Assembly: GCA_023265195.1 (NCBI GenBank)
Contig: JAHFUG010000011.1
Location: 1 to 40,741, forward strand
Direction of reading: 5' to 3'
Source: Blastocatellia bacterium
GTDB taxonomy: Bacteria > Acidobacteriota > Blastocatellia > UBA7656
Length of the DNA: 40,741 nt
Part shown: positions 9,001-19,900 of the stretch, in pieces
Position numbering within the stretch: position 1 is the first letter of the stretch
Layout: each line of letters begins with the position of its first letter
The notes under the pieces: generated by a model
What the model was told of the DNA's origin: nothing
What the model saw: only the letters and a program-made list of their open reading frames with translations
Database searches by the model: none
Position numbers and translations under genes: made by a program

Positions 9001-12000
9001 TGGTTCAACCTTGGCGTCGGCAAATCCGGGTCGAGTGGAACGTAGGCCGCGCCTGCTTTGAGCACTCCGAGAACCGCCACAACCATCTCGATCCCGCGTT
9101 CGAGCGAAACGCCGGCAAGGCCGCCCGGATGAAGCCCCATTCTCCGCAAGTAAGCCGCCAGTTGATTGGCCCGGTTGTTGAGCTCTTCATAAGTCAAATA
9201 GCGGCCTTCGAATTCAACGGCGACGGCTGCGCCGCGGCGCTCAACCCGCCGTTGAAACATCTCGTGAAGGGTGACTTCCAAATCATAATCTCTCGCGTTC
9301 GCGTTCCATTCGCGCAGCACCTGTTGAGTCTCGGGCTCCGTCATCAAGGATATCCGGCTTAACGGCTGATCGAGATCGCGGACTATCGATATCAGGGCTT
9401 GATTGAAATGGCTCAACATTCTTTCGATGGTCGCTCGATCATACAAATCGGTGTTGTACTCGAGGTCCAGCACTACGCCGGAGGGCCCATCGCTTGCCGC
9501 GAAGTTGAGATCGACTTTCGCCGTACTCGTATGAAGGGCGAACCCGCTGACCGTCAGTCCCTGGAGATCGAGCGCCGGAGCCGGCGTGTTCTGGAGAGTC
9601 ATCATTACTTGAAACAGCGGATTGCGGCTCGCGCTTCGCTCCGGCTGCAACTCTTCCACGAGCCGCTCGAAGGGCAGTTCCTGACGCGCGTAAGCCTCCA
9701 GCGCGGCATTTCTCGCCCGCCGCAACAGGCCGGCGGCAGTCGGCTCGCCAGCGAGGTCGACCTGTATTAGAAGGGTGTTTACGAAAAAGCCGATCAGGCC
9801 CTCGGTCTCAATTCGATCCCTGTTCGCCGCCGCCACTCCTACCGCGACCTGCTCCCGGCCACTGTATCGGCTCAGCACGAGATCGAGCCCGGCCAGAAGA
9901 GACATGAACATAGTCAGTCCTTCTCGACGGCACGCGCGCTTGAGATCGCCCTCCAATGCTCCGCCCAGCGGCAGCCGAGCTGTCGCCCCGTGATGCGACT
10001 CGACAATTGGGCGAGGCCGGTCGGTGGGAATCTCGAAGGTTCTCCCGGTCCATTTACGTTTCCAGTACTCCAGGAGCGAATCCAACACCTCGCCTTCGAG
10101 CCGCTGCCGTTGCCAGCGCGCATAGTCGATGTATTGGATCGGCGGTTCCTCGATCGTCGACCGGCGCCCGCTTAGCCGATCCCGGTACAGCGCGCTTACT
10201 TCCCTGAGCAAGACTCCGATCGACCAGCCGTCGGATACGATGTGGTGCATAACGACCGACATGGAGTGTCTATCGCCGGCAAGCCTGATGGCGATCCACC
10301 TGATAAGCGGTCCGTTAGCCAGGTCGAATGTCCGGCGCGACTCTTTACGTTGTATCTCGTATGCGAGTGATTCGCGCAGCGATTCATTTTCTATAGCCGA
10401 TAAATCGACGAGCGATAGGGCCTGATATTCGCGATCGCGCACTTCTTGCGCCGGTTCCCCGCCTTCCTCGATAAACGCCGTTCTGAGGACTTCGTGACGT
10501 TCGACGATTTCGTTCAGGCTGAGTTCGAGCGCTTTCTGGTTGAGATAGCCCTCCAGCCTGGCTGCCAGAGGGACGTTGTATACGGGACTGCCGCCGTTCC
10601 ATTGATGCAGGAACCAGAGACGTTGCTGAGCGAAGGATAGCTTCGCGCGGCGCGCGCCTTCCGCTTTGATCGAGCCGGGCGCGGGCGAACCAATCGACTT
10701 CCGCGCTTCTTCGATCTTACCGGCGAGGGATTGAACGGTTGGGTTGCTGAACAGATCCGTTAGCGTGACATCGATCTCGAAAGCCGCTCGTATTTTGGAC
10801 ACGGCTTGCGCGGCAAGCATGGAATGGCCGCCCACTTCAAAGAAGTCGTCGAATATTCCGACTCTCCGAACGTCGAGCAAGTCTTCCCAAACGCCGGCGA
10901 CTATCTCCTCGACCGGCGTTCTCGGACGTTCATATTCCACTCGCTCGTCATCGGCGTCCGGATCAGGCAACGCGCTCTTATCGATCTTTCCATTCGGGGT
11001 AAGAGGAATTTGCGTCAGCCGCACCAGGTGATTGGGAACCATGTAGTCGGGCAGGTTCTGCTTTAGATAACGTCGAAGCTCGGACTCTCCAAGCGCCGCC
11101 CCAGGCCGGGTGAGAAAATATCCCACCAGTTTTTTCGCGGTCGCGCCGCCTTTGATTATCACCAGAGCCTCGGCGATCGCGGGATGGCCATTGAGCATCG
11201 CCTGGATCTCCGCCGGCTCGATCCGATAACCGCGGACCTTCACCTGGTCATCCATGCGGCCAAGGAAAGCAAGCTTGCCGTCGGCGAGATATTTCACTTT
11301 ATCGCCGCTTCTATATGTCCGGGCTCCACTGACCGCCGAGAAGGGGTCGGGCCGGAACTGCTCGGCGGTGAGATCCGGCCGATTAAAATATCCCCGAGCC
11401 AAGCCGTCGCCTCCAATGCAAAGCTCGCCTGAAGCGCCGATTGGAAGTGGATCGAATCCAGCGTCGAGCACATACGCCTTCGCGTTGGAAACCGGTCTGC
11501 CGATCGGAATTGACGAAGCGTCGCAGTCACCGCTCTCGACGACGTGAAACGTCGCATACGTCGTGCATTCAGTCGGACCGTAGATGTTGATCACTCGACC
11601 GAAGCGCCGGTTAGCAAGCACTTCGCCAACACGTCGAGGATCGGCGGCCTCTCCGCCGAAGAGCAGATCGCGCACGCCGGCGAACGCCCAAGGCGCGCGC
11701 CGCGCGGTTTCGTTCAACAGCGCGGTAGCAATAAGCAGGATGCTGACCGCGTGGTTCTCCAGTTCCTCCGCGAGAACAGGCGGTGAGAGCACCGCATCCT
11801 TCGGCAGTATTGCTAATCGCGCCCCGTTGATCAGCGCGCCCCAGATCTCGAACGTCACAAGGTCAAAAGAAGCGTTCGACACCTGGCCGACGCAGTCTGA
11901 CGGACTGAACCTCGCGTGGTTTGTGTCGATCAAGAGATTTGCAATCGCGCGGTGAGTTATCGAAGCGCCCTTTGGCGTTCCGGTCGAGCCCGACGTGTAC

Positions 12001-13916
12001 ATCACGTAAGCGAGGTTATCCGGGGTAACCCGGCGCGGCGGGTTCTCATCGCCGTGGAACTGAACTTCCGACTGAACGAGATCGAGACAGACCACTTCGG
12101 TTCCGGTTTTCGGGAGAGACTCCACGAATCCGCTTGTCGTCAAAATCAAACGCAGCGGCGCGCCAACGATCATGGCCTCGAGCCGCGCCTTCGGATAGGC
12201 GGGGTCGAGCGGCGTGTAGCAGGCCCCAGCCTTCAGAATGCCCAGCATTCCAATCACCATCAGCGAGCTTCTGTCCAGGCACAACCCGATCGGAGTTTCG
12301 GGGCGGGTTCCCATCCGCGCCAACCGATGCGCGAGCGCATTGGCGCGCCTGTTCAACTCTCCATATGTGAGGCGCTCGTCCAGGTGTATTACCGCTATCG
12401 ACTCGGGTCTGGCGAGAACCTGCCGTTCAAAGAGTATCGGCAGCCCTTCCTCCGTGTAATCGCGAGCCGAGTCATTCCACTCATGGATGATCTGCCGCCG
12501 CTCCTCCTCGCACAGCAAATCCATCTCGCCAATCTTCAGTTTCGGATTCAGCGCGAGAATCGCGAGCACCCGTTCGTAATGGTGAAGCATTCGCTGAACG
12601 GTCGGTGAGTCATAGAGTTCGGAGCTGTACGACATCTCCGCTTTCAGGCCGTCGGCTTCGGTTAGCGAAAGGCTCAGGTCGAACTTGGCCGTTCCGGTAG
12701 GCAAGTCCAGCAGGTCGATATGAAGCCGTGGAAGCTCGATGGGCGGCATCGGCGCGTTCTGAAGCACCATCATCACTTGAATGATGGGAGAATGGCTCGC
12801 CGCCCTTTCGGGCCGCAGCTCCTGAACGAGTTTCTCGAAAGGAAGCTCCTGGTGTTCGTAAGCTTCGAGAGTCGCCGCCGCCACGCCGCGTAGCGCTTCG
12901 TCGAGACTCTTGCCTGCGTCCATGTTGGATCTGATGACGATCGTGTTCACGAAGAGACCGATCAGATCCGCAACGTCGCCGCTGAGTCTGTTCGCGATGG
13001 GCGCGCCCACCAAGACGTCGCTTTGTCCGCTGTACCGGTAGAGCAGGATGTTGAAAGCCGTCAAGAGCGTCATGAATAAGGTCGCGCCTTCTTGTCTGCT
13101 CAGCAGTTTCAATCGTTCGGTTAACTCCTCGGAAAGAGAAGAGGCGACGGACCCGCCGGCCCAGGTTGTTGCATTCGGCCTAGGCCGATCAGTGGGAAGG
13201 TCGAGGTATGACGAGCTTCCCGCGAGCTTCGCCGTCCAGTAATCCAATTCTTGTTTCAGCGCCGCTCCGGACAACGCGCGCCGCTGCCTGCGCGCGAAAT
13301 CGGCGTATTGCGTCGTCATCTCGCCAAGCGGCGAAGGCCGGCCATCGAGATAAGCTTCGTATAATGCGCACAACTCCCTGACCAGCACTCCCATCGACCA
13401 CCCGTCGGCGACGACGTGGTGCAAGACGATTACCAACAGGTGTTCGGAACCAGTTAGCCGGAGCAGCTTCCATCTAACCAACGGCCCGGCGCTCAAGTTG
13501 AACGGGCGCCTCGCTTCTCGCAGGGCGGCCGAAAGCGTGGCGGTCCGCCTTGAATGCTCGGCGACTTCACTCATGTCGACTAGGGCGATGGGATAATAGG
13601 CGCCCGGGAGCGCTACTTGAATGGGAAGCGCATCCACCGTAGCGAAAATCGTGCGCAGCACTTGATGCCGCCGCACGATTTCGTTGAGCGATTGCTCCAG
13701 AACTCGGCGATCGATCGCGCCCGTGAGCCTGATAGCGCAGGGCACATTGTACAGCGGCGCTTCAGGGGCCATTTCATTCAACACCCACAAGCGCTCCTGG
13801 GCGAATGAAAGAGGATTTCGCAACGCCAGCAGGCGGCGTTTGTCGGGCGAAAGAGCCTTTATTCGGCCGATGATTTCACTCACTTCGATGCACCGTTGCG
13901 GCGGAGGTCCGATCAA
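6003..13916 (-). CDS. Non-ribosomal peptide synthetase, C-A-T-C-A-T-C (terminal C domain, no TE)
   Basis: 2637-aa ORF, TTG start overlapping the upstream stop (TTGA). C motifs HHVVADGWS, HHIVSDGWS, HHVIFDGWS; A-domain YTSGSTGTPKG / YTSGSTGAPKG; T motifs GGHSMLA and GGHSLLA; ends after the third C domain with ...AAEYDLVGESKRR. Confidence 0.97.
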   Translation of the reverse strand: MIGPPPQRCIEVSEIIGRIKALSPDKRRLLALRNPLSFAQERLWVLNEMAPEAPLYNVPCAIRLTGAIDRRVLEQSLNEIVRRHQVLRTIFATVDALPIQVALPGAYYPIALVDMSEVAEHSRRTATLSAALREARRPFNLSAGPLVRWKLLRLTGSEHLLVIVLHHVVADGWSMGVLVRELCALYEAYLDGRPSPLGEMTTQYADFARRQRRALSGAALKQELDYWTAKLAGSSSYLDLPTDRPRPNATTWAGGSVASSLSEELTERLKLLSRQEGATLFMTLLTAFNILLYRYSGQSDVLVGAPIANRLSGDVADLIGLFVNTIVIRSNMDAGKSLDEALRGVAAATLEAYEHQELPFEKLVQELRPERAASHSPIIQVMMVLQNAPMPPIELPRLHIDLLDLPTGTAKFDLSLSLTEADGLKAEMSYSSELYDSPTVQRMLHHYERVLAILALNPKLKIGEMDLLCEEERRQIIHEWNDSARDYTEEGLPILFERQVLARPESIAVIHLDERLTYGELNRRANALAHRLARMGTRPETPIGLCLDRSSLMVIGMLGILKAGACYTPLDPAYPKARLEAMIVGAPLRLILTTSGFVESLPKTGTEVVCLDLVQSEVQFHGDENPPRRVTPDNLAYVMYTSGSTGTPKGASITHRAIANLLIDTNHARFSPSDCVGQVSNASFDLVTFEIWGALINGARLAILPKDAVLSPPVLAEELENHAVSILLIATALLNETARRAPWAFAGVRDLLFGGEAADPRRVGEVLANRRFGRVINIYGPTECTTYATFHVVESGDCDASSIPIGRPVSNAKAYVLDAGFDPLPIGASGELCIGGDGLARGYFNRPDLTAEQFRPDPFSAVSGARTYRSGDKVKYLADGKLAFLGRMDDQVKVRGYRIEPAEIQAMLNGHPAIAEALVIIKGGATAKKLVGYFLTRPGAALGESELRRYLKQNLPDYMVPNHLVRLTQIPLTPNGKIDKSALPDPDADDERVEYERPRTPVEEIVAGVWEDLLDVRRVGIFDDFFEVGGHSMLAAQAVSKIRAAFEIDVTLTDLFSNPTVQSLAGKIEEARKSIGSPAPGSIKAEGARRAKLSFAQQRLWFLHQWNGGSPVYNVPLAARLEGYLNQKALELSLNEIVERHEVLRTAFIEEGGEPAQEVRDREYQALSLVDLSAIENESLRESLAYEIQRKESRRTFDLANGPLIRWIAIRLAGDRHSMSVVMHHIVSDGWSIGVLLREVSALYRDRLSGRRSTIEEPPIQYIDYARWQRQRLEGEVLDSLLEYWKRKWTGRTFEIPTDRPRPIVESHHGATARLPLGGALEGDLKRACRREGLTMFMSLLAGLDLVLSRYSGREQVAVGVAAANRDRIETEGLIGFFVNTLLIQVDLAGEPTAAGLLRRARNAALEAYARQELPFERLVEELQPERSASRNPLFQVMMTLQNTPAPALDLQGLTVSGFALHTSTAKVDLNFAASDGPSGVVLDLEYNTDLYDRATIERMLSHFNQALISIVRDLDQPLSRISLMTEPETQQVLREWNANARDYDLEVTLHEMFQRRVERRGAAVAVEFEGRYLTYEELNNRANQLAAYLRRMGLHPGGLAGVSLERGIEMVVAVLGVLKAGAAYVPLDPDLPTPRLNHMIQDAGIRVLIGSRRETPDVGQAAGLPPMSKARESTAGDNGAKDSTSSEIGAASFHETVRRDDLIVIRVDADSGEIACESKTNLNTGVTPLNLAYVIYTSGSTGAPKGAMNTHRGVCNRLIWMQEAFRLTGDDRVLQKTPISFDVSVWELFWPLIAGARLVLARPEGHRDPEYLAEMIARSRVTTLHFVPSMLQVFLESADLKKCGGVKRVISSGEALGWELQERFFSRINAELHNLYGPTEAAIDVTSWRCRPGQPAGPIPIGRPIANIRICVLDHTLAPSPIGIPGELHIGGVGLSNGYVNRPELTAEKFIPDPFAEPGERLYKTGDLARFLPGGDIQYLGRLDHQVKIRGFRIEMGEIEAELNRLPDVAESAVAAVENGRREKQLVAYVVPVDRASFSEQSVRRRLRERLPDYMTPAAVLTLDRLPLTPNGKLDRRALPQPETIGSRAEFVAPRSTVEEILAGIWSEVIGAGSIGAYDNFFELGGHSLLAVRAAARVQQVFQVPVPLSKCFELPKLADFADYVERELAADAKVESEPLLRLDRHSPAPLSYSQERMLWFEMTRARWRSVSNMCFALKITGALDPRTLKQAITEIATRHDVLRTRIVFESGRPLQAVDAPLDSVFNLVDLRETSNEERIAAARALIEREVNRRFDLLSGPLFCFTLAQFDDADQLLILSVHHVIFDGWSLGVLMNELISLYRALSAGERPALPEPAFQYREIVDWRQRTHGDSELEYWVEKLRDVPTLLKLPADWPRPEEPSYDGAVETLILPNELKLKLNSAAAGQGVTLFVALLAAFKAMLYSVTGEEDIVVGSPDADRNRLETENLIGLFVVTLMIRTRLSAGLRFAELLRQVREEVLEAYAHRYVSIPKVAEALQQDRDLGDMPLYQVIFGLQSFPAPPPKPDGFSIEPYPTGVTASKFDLSMFCRETPAGVDVSVVYRTELFRSSTVREMLAVFNEIIIAVSETPLLALSSLPRFRSVAAEYDLVGESKRR

Positions 13917-16900
13917 GCCCGCGATTCCATTTCGAGCAGCTCTTTGACCTCTTCAGGCGACAGGCCGTCGAGTTCGGAGAGTTGCCGATCGATAGCGCCC
14001 AGGGCCTGATACGAGGTGCGGCGAGACGGCTCCAATCCGCCTTCCACAAAACCGCGCTCCCGCGCCAAGCTCGCGATCTCGGCGATCGTCGCCGCCCTGA
14101 AAAGCTCTTGCAGGGCGAGTGTGACTCCAAGCTCTTCTCGAAGCCGCGTTACAACCCTGGTCGCCAACAGCGAATGGCCGCCAAGATCAAAGAAGTTGTC
14201 ATGTATTCCAAGCCGCGTGACCGCGAGTTCTTCGCTCCAGATTCGCGCGATCACGCGTTCGAGATCGTTCCTCGGCTGGATCGACGCGCGTGGGGCCGCG
14301 TCCAGGGCGGCCGGCGGCAACGCCTTCCGATCGACTTTGCCGTTGGCGGTCATGGGCAGCGCCGCCAGTTTGACGAACACGTTTGGGATCAAGTAGTCGG
14401 GCAGCTTCGATTTGAGGTGCTCCCTTAGCTCGGCAGTACCGGGCTCCGCTCCATCAACGAAAACGACATACGCCGCCAGCGACTTTCGAGAGCCTTCCCC
14501 GCGGGGCGCCACCACGGCCTGGCTGACCGCGGGGTGTTGATGAAGCGCGGCTTCAATTTCCGCCGGCTCCACCCGGTAGCCTCGGATTTTTATTTGATTA
14601 TCGATGCGCCCAAGGAATTCGATCCGCCCGTCGGCCAGGAATTTCCCAAGATCGCCCGTTCTGTATATTCTTTGCCCCGGCTCGGCCGAATACGGATCAG
14701 GGACGAATCGCTCGGCGGTCACGCCGGGTCCGCCCAGGTATCCTCTTGCCAGACCGTCTCCGCCGATATTGATCTCTCCACCCACTCCTATTGGGACCGG
14801 ACATTTCGCGGAGTCCAGAATGTAGACTCTTGCATTGTCGACCGGGCGGCCTATAGGCGCTCTCGACGCCAACTCTTCCTCGCGGCCGATGGAGCCGCAG
14901 CAAGAGAAGGTAGTGCACTCCGTGGGCCCATAACCGTTGATGACACGTCGGGCAGGCGATCGAGCCAGCGCCTTTTTTACCTGCGGCACGGGAAGGACGT
15001 CTCCCCCGGCTAGCAATTGCCGCACATTATCGAGGCTGTCGATGTGATGGTCGATCATCTGCTCGAATAAGGCCGAGGTCAGCCACAAAAAGGTTACGTT
15101 GTGGCGTTCAATCGCCTGCGCCAATTCCATGAGAGATGACTTTCCCCCGCGATGGACGACGAGCGTGGCCCCGTTCAGCAGACTTCCCCAGATTTCCAGC
15201 GTCGACGCGTCAAAAGAGATTGGAGAGGCGTGAAAGAATACATCATCGGCTCCGAAGCTGGCGTAGTGCGCGCCTCTGACCAACCTGATCACGTTGCGAT
15301 GCGTGACCATTACTCCCTTTGGCCGGCCCGTTGATCCCGACGTATACATAACATAAGCGAGATTCTCGGGACTTGCCGCGCAAATGGGATTCAACGGGTG
15401 TTGCCGGCTCGGCCACCGCCGCCACTCGTCCATCAACACGATTCGCATTGGAGGTTCGGCCGGAGAAGGCCACAGGCTCGCGCGCGTTATCACGACCTCT
15501 ATTCCGGCGTCGCGCGCCATGTAGTCAAGGCGCTCCGGCGGATAATCGGGATCGAGCGGCGCGTAAGCTCCTCCGGACTTCAACACGCCGAGTATCGCGA
15601 TCATCAGATCGAAGCTCCTGTTCAGCAAAATCCCAACCGGAGTTTCCGGACCGGCGCCGAGACCCTGTAAGTAGCAAGCCAATTGACTCGCCCGCCGGTT
15701 CAGTTCTCCGTAGCTTATGCTATCTCCCTCGAGGGTCAGGGCCACCCTATGCGGAGTGCAATCGGCTTGCTCAAGGAACAACTCGTGTATCGTTTTGCCG
15801 GATGGATAGGCCGAGGCAGTCTGGTTCCATTCCTCCAATATTCGCGCCCGCTCCCGGCTGCTCATTACTTCGATCTCGCGAATTGGACGGGCCAGGCTCT
15901 CGGCCGAGGAACTCAACACGTTTCGGTATTGATCTCCGATCCGCCGTATGGTCGTTTGGTCGAACAAGGCGGTCTTGTATTCGATCGTCAGATGCAAATC
16001 TCCATCCGTCTCCATCAGATAAAATCCCAGATCGAACTTCGACGTTTTAGTTTCCAGATCGATCGGCGTCAACCGCGACTCCCCGATCTCGAGTTCCGGC
16101 ATCGACATGTTCTGAAGAGCCATCGCTACTTGGAAGAGCGGATTTTGAGACGCGTTTCTATCAAGCTTCAACTGCTCGATGATTTTCTCGAACGGCGTCT
16201 CCGCATTGTCGTAAGCCTCCAAGGTCATCTCTCTTGTCCGTTCCACCAACCGGCCGAACGTCAAGTCTCCGGTTATCCTGGTTCGCAGAGCCAGCGTGTT
16301 CACGAAGAGTCCTATAAGCCGTTCCGTTCCCGCTTTCTTCCGGTTGGCCAGCGGCGTTCCGATCACGATATCCTCCGCGCCGCCGGTGAGCCGATGCAGC
16401 AGCACGTTCAAGCCCGCCACCAGCGTCATGAATATCGTGGCGCCTTGCCTCGCGCTGACCTCCTTCAGTCTTTCAGTCAAGTCTCGTCCTAGAAGAAAAC
16501 TCTCAGCCGCGCCCGCGTAACTCATCGCCGAGGCGGGCGGCCGGTCGTAAGGTAGTTGGATGACGCCCTCGACTCCCGCTAGTTGCCGCCGCCAGTAAGC
16601 GGCTTGCTCCGAAAAGTCCCGGCTCCCAAACCAGCTTCGTTCCAGAAGGGCATAGTCTCCGTATTGGAACGGGAGATCGTCGAGACTCGCGGGCCCTTCG
16701 GCCGGGACGCCGTATAGCCGCGCGATCTCACGCAACAGCACTCCTATCGACCATCCATCGCCGATGATGTGGTGCATCACCACGACCAGCACGTGGTCCG
16801 CTTCGCCTAGCGTGATCAATCTCCACCGCGCGGGCGGAGAGGCGGACAAGTGGAATGGCTCCCGCGCCGCCACCGAAGCCAGTTTCAGCGCCTCGCCGTC

Positions 16901-19900
16901 CCGTTCTCGCGAATCGATCGCCGTTAGATCTATTTCGAGAAGGCAATGGACCGCGTGTTGCGCAACTTCCTGAGTTGGCCGGCCCGGCTCTTCTTCGATG
17001 AAGGTGGTCCGAAGTATTTCGTGCCGGCGTACGATTTCGTTCAAGGCGCTCCGGAGCCGCTCAATATCAAGCGGCCCTCGGATCCGCGCCGCCGTTGGCA
17101 AGTTGTACAACGGTGAACCAGGCTCCCACTTGTCCAGGAACCACAGCCGCTGCTGCGCGTATGACAGTGGATTTCGCGTGGACTCGCCCGCGCCGGCGCG
17201 CCGAAGGGGAACATCGGCGGGTTTCTTTCTACATCCTTCGACTACCGCCGCGAATTCTTCCAACGTCGGGCGCTCGAATATGGTCCTAACACGCAACTGA
17301 ACGGCGAAACACTCCGCTACCCGGGACACTAGCTGCATCGCCAGAAGCGAATGGCCGCCCAACTCAAAAAAATTGTCGCTTCTCGCGATTTTCGCCACAC
17401 CCAACAAGGCCGTCCATATTCCCGCGAGTATCTCCTCGACGACGGTCGCCGGAGCGGAGTCTGTTTTTTCATCCGGCGCGATTTCCGCCGCCGCCAGCGC
17501 GCGTCTGTCGAGTTTTCCGTTGGGCGTCAACGGCATTCGCTCGATCTTGACGATTAGCGCCGGCAGCATGTATTCGGGGAGCCGCTCCGCCAGATAATTT
17601 CTTATCTCTCGCCGGCTGAAATCCGCGTCTTCTTTCGTGGCGACGTACCCAACGACCCGCTTTTGACCGGCTTGTTCCTTGGCGGCCACGGCGCATTGAC
17701 GAACGGAAGGGTGTTTAGCAAGCATCGCTTCTATTTCGCCGAGCTCGATTCGATAGCCGCGGAGTTTGATCTGATTGTCGCTTCGGCCCCGGAGCTCGAC
17801 CTTTCCATTTCGTTTGAACCGGGCCAAGTCGCCGGTGCGGTATAAGCGGCTCCCAGGCTTAGTGGAGCAGGGATCAGGCCTAAACCGGTCCGCGGTAAGG
17901 CCGGGCCGTCTCAAGTAGCCTCTTGCGAGCCCCTCGCCGCCCAAACATAGTTCGCCGATCGCGCCAATCGGGGCCAGGCGCGAATTAGGGTCCATCACAT
18001 AGAGCTGAGTATTTGTTATTGGCCTGCCGATGAGCGGCGCTCGGCTATTCCCTCTCTCGATCTCCTCGCAAGTTGAATAGGTGGTGTCTTCGGTCGGACC
18101 GTAGAGATTCAGCACTCGCTCGACGGCGGCGGTTGAGTAGACGCGCTCCACAAGCTCCGCTTCGAGCGGCTCTCCGGCGAGATTGACTATCCTAACCGAG
18201 CTTCCGAGGCCGTCTTGCCGCGCCAATTCGGCCATCGCCGAGGGCACCGTGTTGATCAGAGTCACCCAGTCGCGCGTTGGCGATTCCACGCCGTCGAAGA
18301 CGTCTTCCGCCAATACCACGCTCCCTCCCCGGGCAAGCGTGACGAACAGCTCGAAGACGGATAAATCGAAGCATATGGAGGTCGACGCAAGCACTCCCTG
18401 AAGATCTTCGTCTGAAAAAACGGAGCGGCTCCAGCCGATGAGCTCGACCGCGCTCCGATGCTCGATGGCTGCTCCCTTCGGCTTTCCAGTCGACCCGGAG
18501 GTGTATATCACGTAAGCGAGGTTCTCCGGCGCCGCGAGGCTGGCCACCCGCTCACCGTCAAACGGCGCGACGCGGTCCTGCTCGGCGTCAAGCACTATCA
18601 ACGCCGCGGCCCCTTCGGGAATTTTGTCGACGAGGCTCTGCTCCGTGACGATCATCGCCGCTTCCGCGTCTTCGAGCATGAAGGCGACTCGTTCGAGAGG
18701 ATACCTCGGGTCAATAGGCAGATAGGCCGCGCCGGTTTTCATAACCGCCAACAGCGTGATAACCAACTCGATGTTTCGGTTCATCGCGACGCCGACCAGT
18801 ATTTCGGGACGCGCTCCCTGGCGCCGCAGGTAAGCGGAAAACTGGTCCGCCCTCCGGTTCATCTCTCCGTAGCTCACGGCGGCGCCTCCGCGCCTGAGCG
18901 CTATCCGCTCGGGAGTGAGCCGCGCTTGAGCGTCGATCATCCCGTGAATCGTAGTAGCCTGCGCCGGCCGGCTCGCGGTTTGGTTCCAATCCAATGTCAG
19001 ACATCTCATCTCTGCTTCCGTCAGGAGGTTGGTGTCTCTCAGCCTGCGCTCCGGCTGCTCCACGGCCGAGCGAATTACCTGCTCCCAGTGACCCATCATC
19101 CGCCTGATTGTTTCCTGATCGAAGAGATCCGTGTTGTACTCAAAGTAAACGCCGAATCCGCCGTCGAGATCATCGACCGAAGCCGTCAAATCGAATTTGG
19201 CGGTTCCGGTCTCGGCGCGGAAGGGCCTCATCTTTAGACCACCCATCTCCAAATCCGGAATAGGCGCGTTCTGATAGGCGAACATCACCTGAAAGAGAGG
19301 GTTCCGGATGAGACTTCTTTCGGGCTGCAGCTCCTCGACAAGCTTTTCAAACGGCAGATCCTGGTGGGTGTACGCGTCCAGCGTGGCGCCGCGAACGTGC
19401 TTCAGATAGTCGATGAAGCTCTGATCTTCGATTATCCGGGTTCTCAGCACCAGCGTGTTGACGAAGAACCCAATCAATCCCTCCAATTCTTCGTGGCCGC
19501 GGTTCGCCACGGGACTTCCGACGGCCAGATCTCCCTGGCCCGTATATCCGTGAATGAGGAGCTTGAACGAAGCGAGCAGAGCCATGAACGGAGTAGCGCC
19601 GTTCCGCCTGGCGAGGAGCCTCACTCGATCGGCGAGATCTTCCGCCAACCGGCCCTGCTCGGTTGCTCCCTTGAACGTCCGCGCGGGAGGTCTCGGCCGA
19701 TCCGCCGGCAGCTCCAGTATCTCCGTTCCCTCGAGCGCGCCTTCCCAATAGCTCAACAATGCTTCGAGCGCCGGGCCGTCAAGCCACTCGCGCTGCCACC
19801 GCGCGTAATCACCGTATTGCAAAGGCGGCTCTTCAGAGTCCGGCGGCTCTCCCCTGATGAATGAGCCATACAGCGCCGAGAGTTCCTTGAGCAGGATTCC

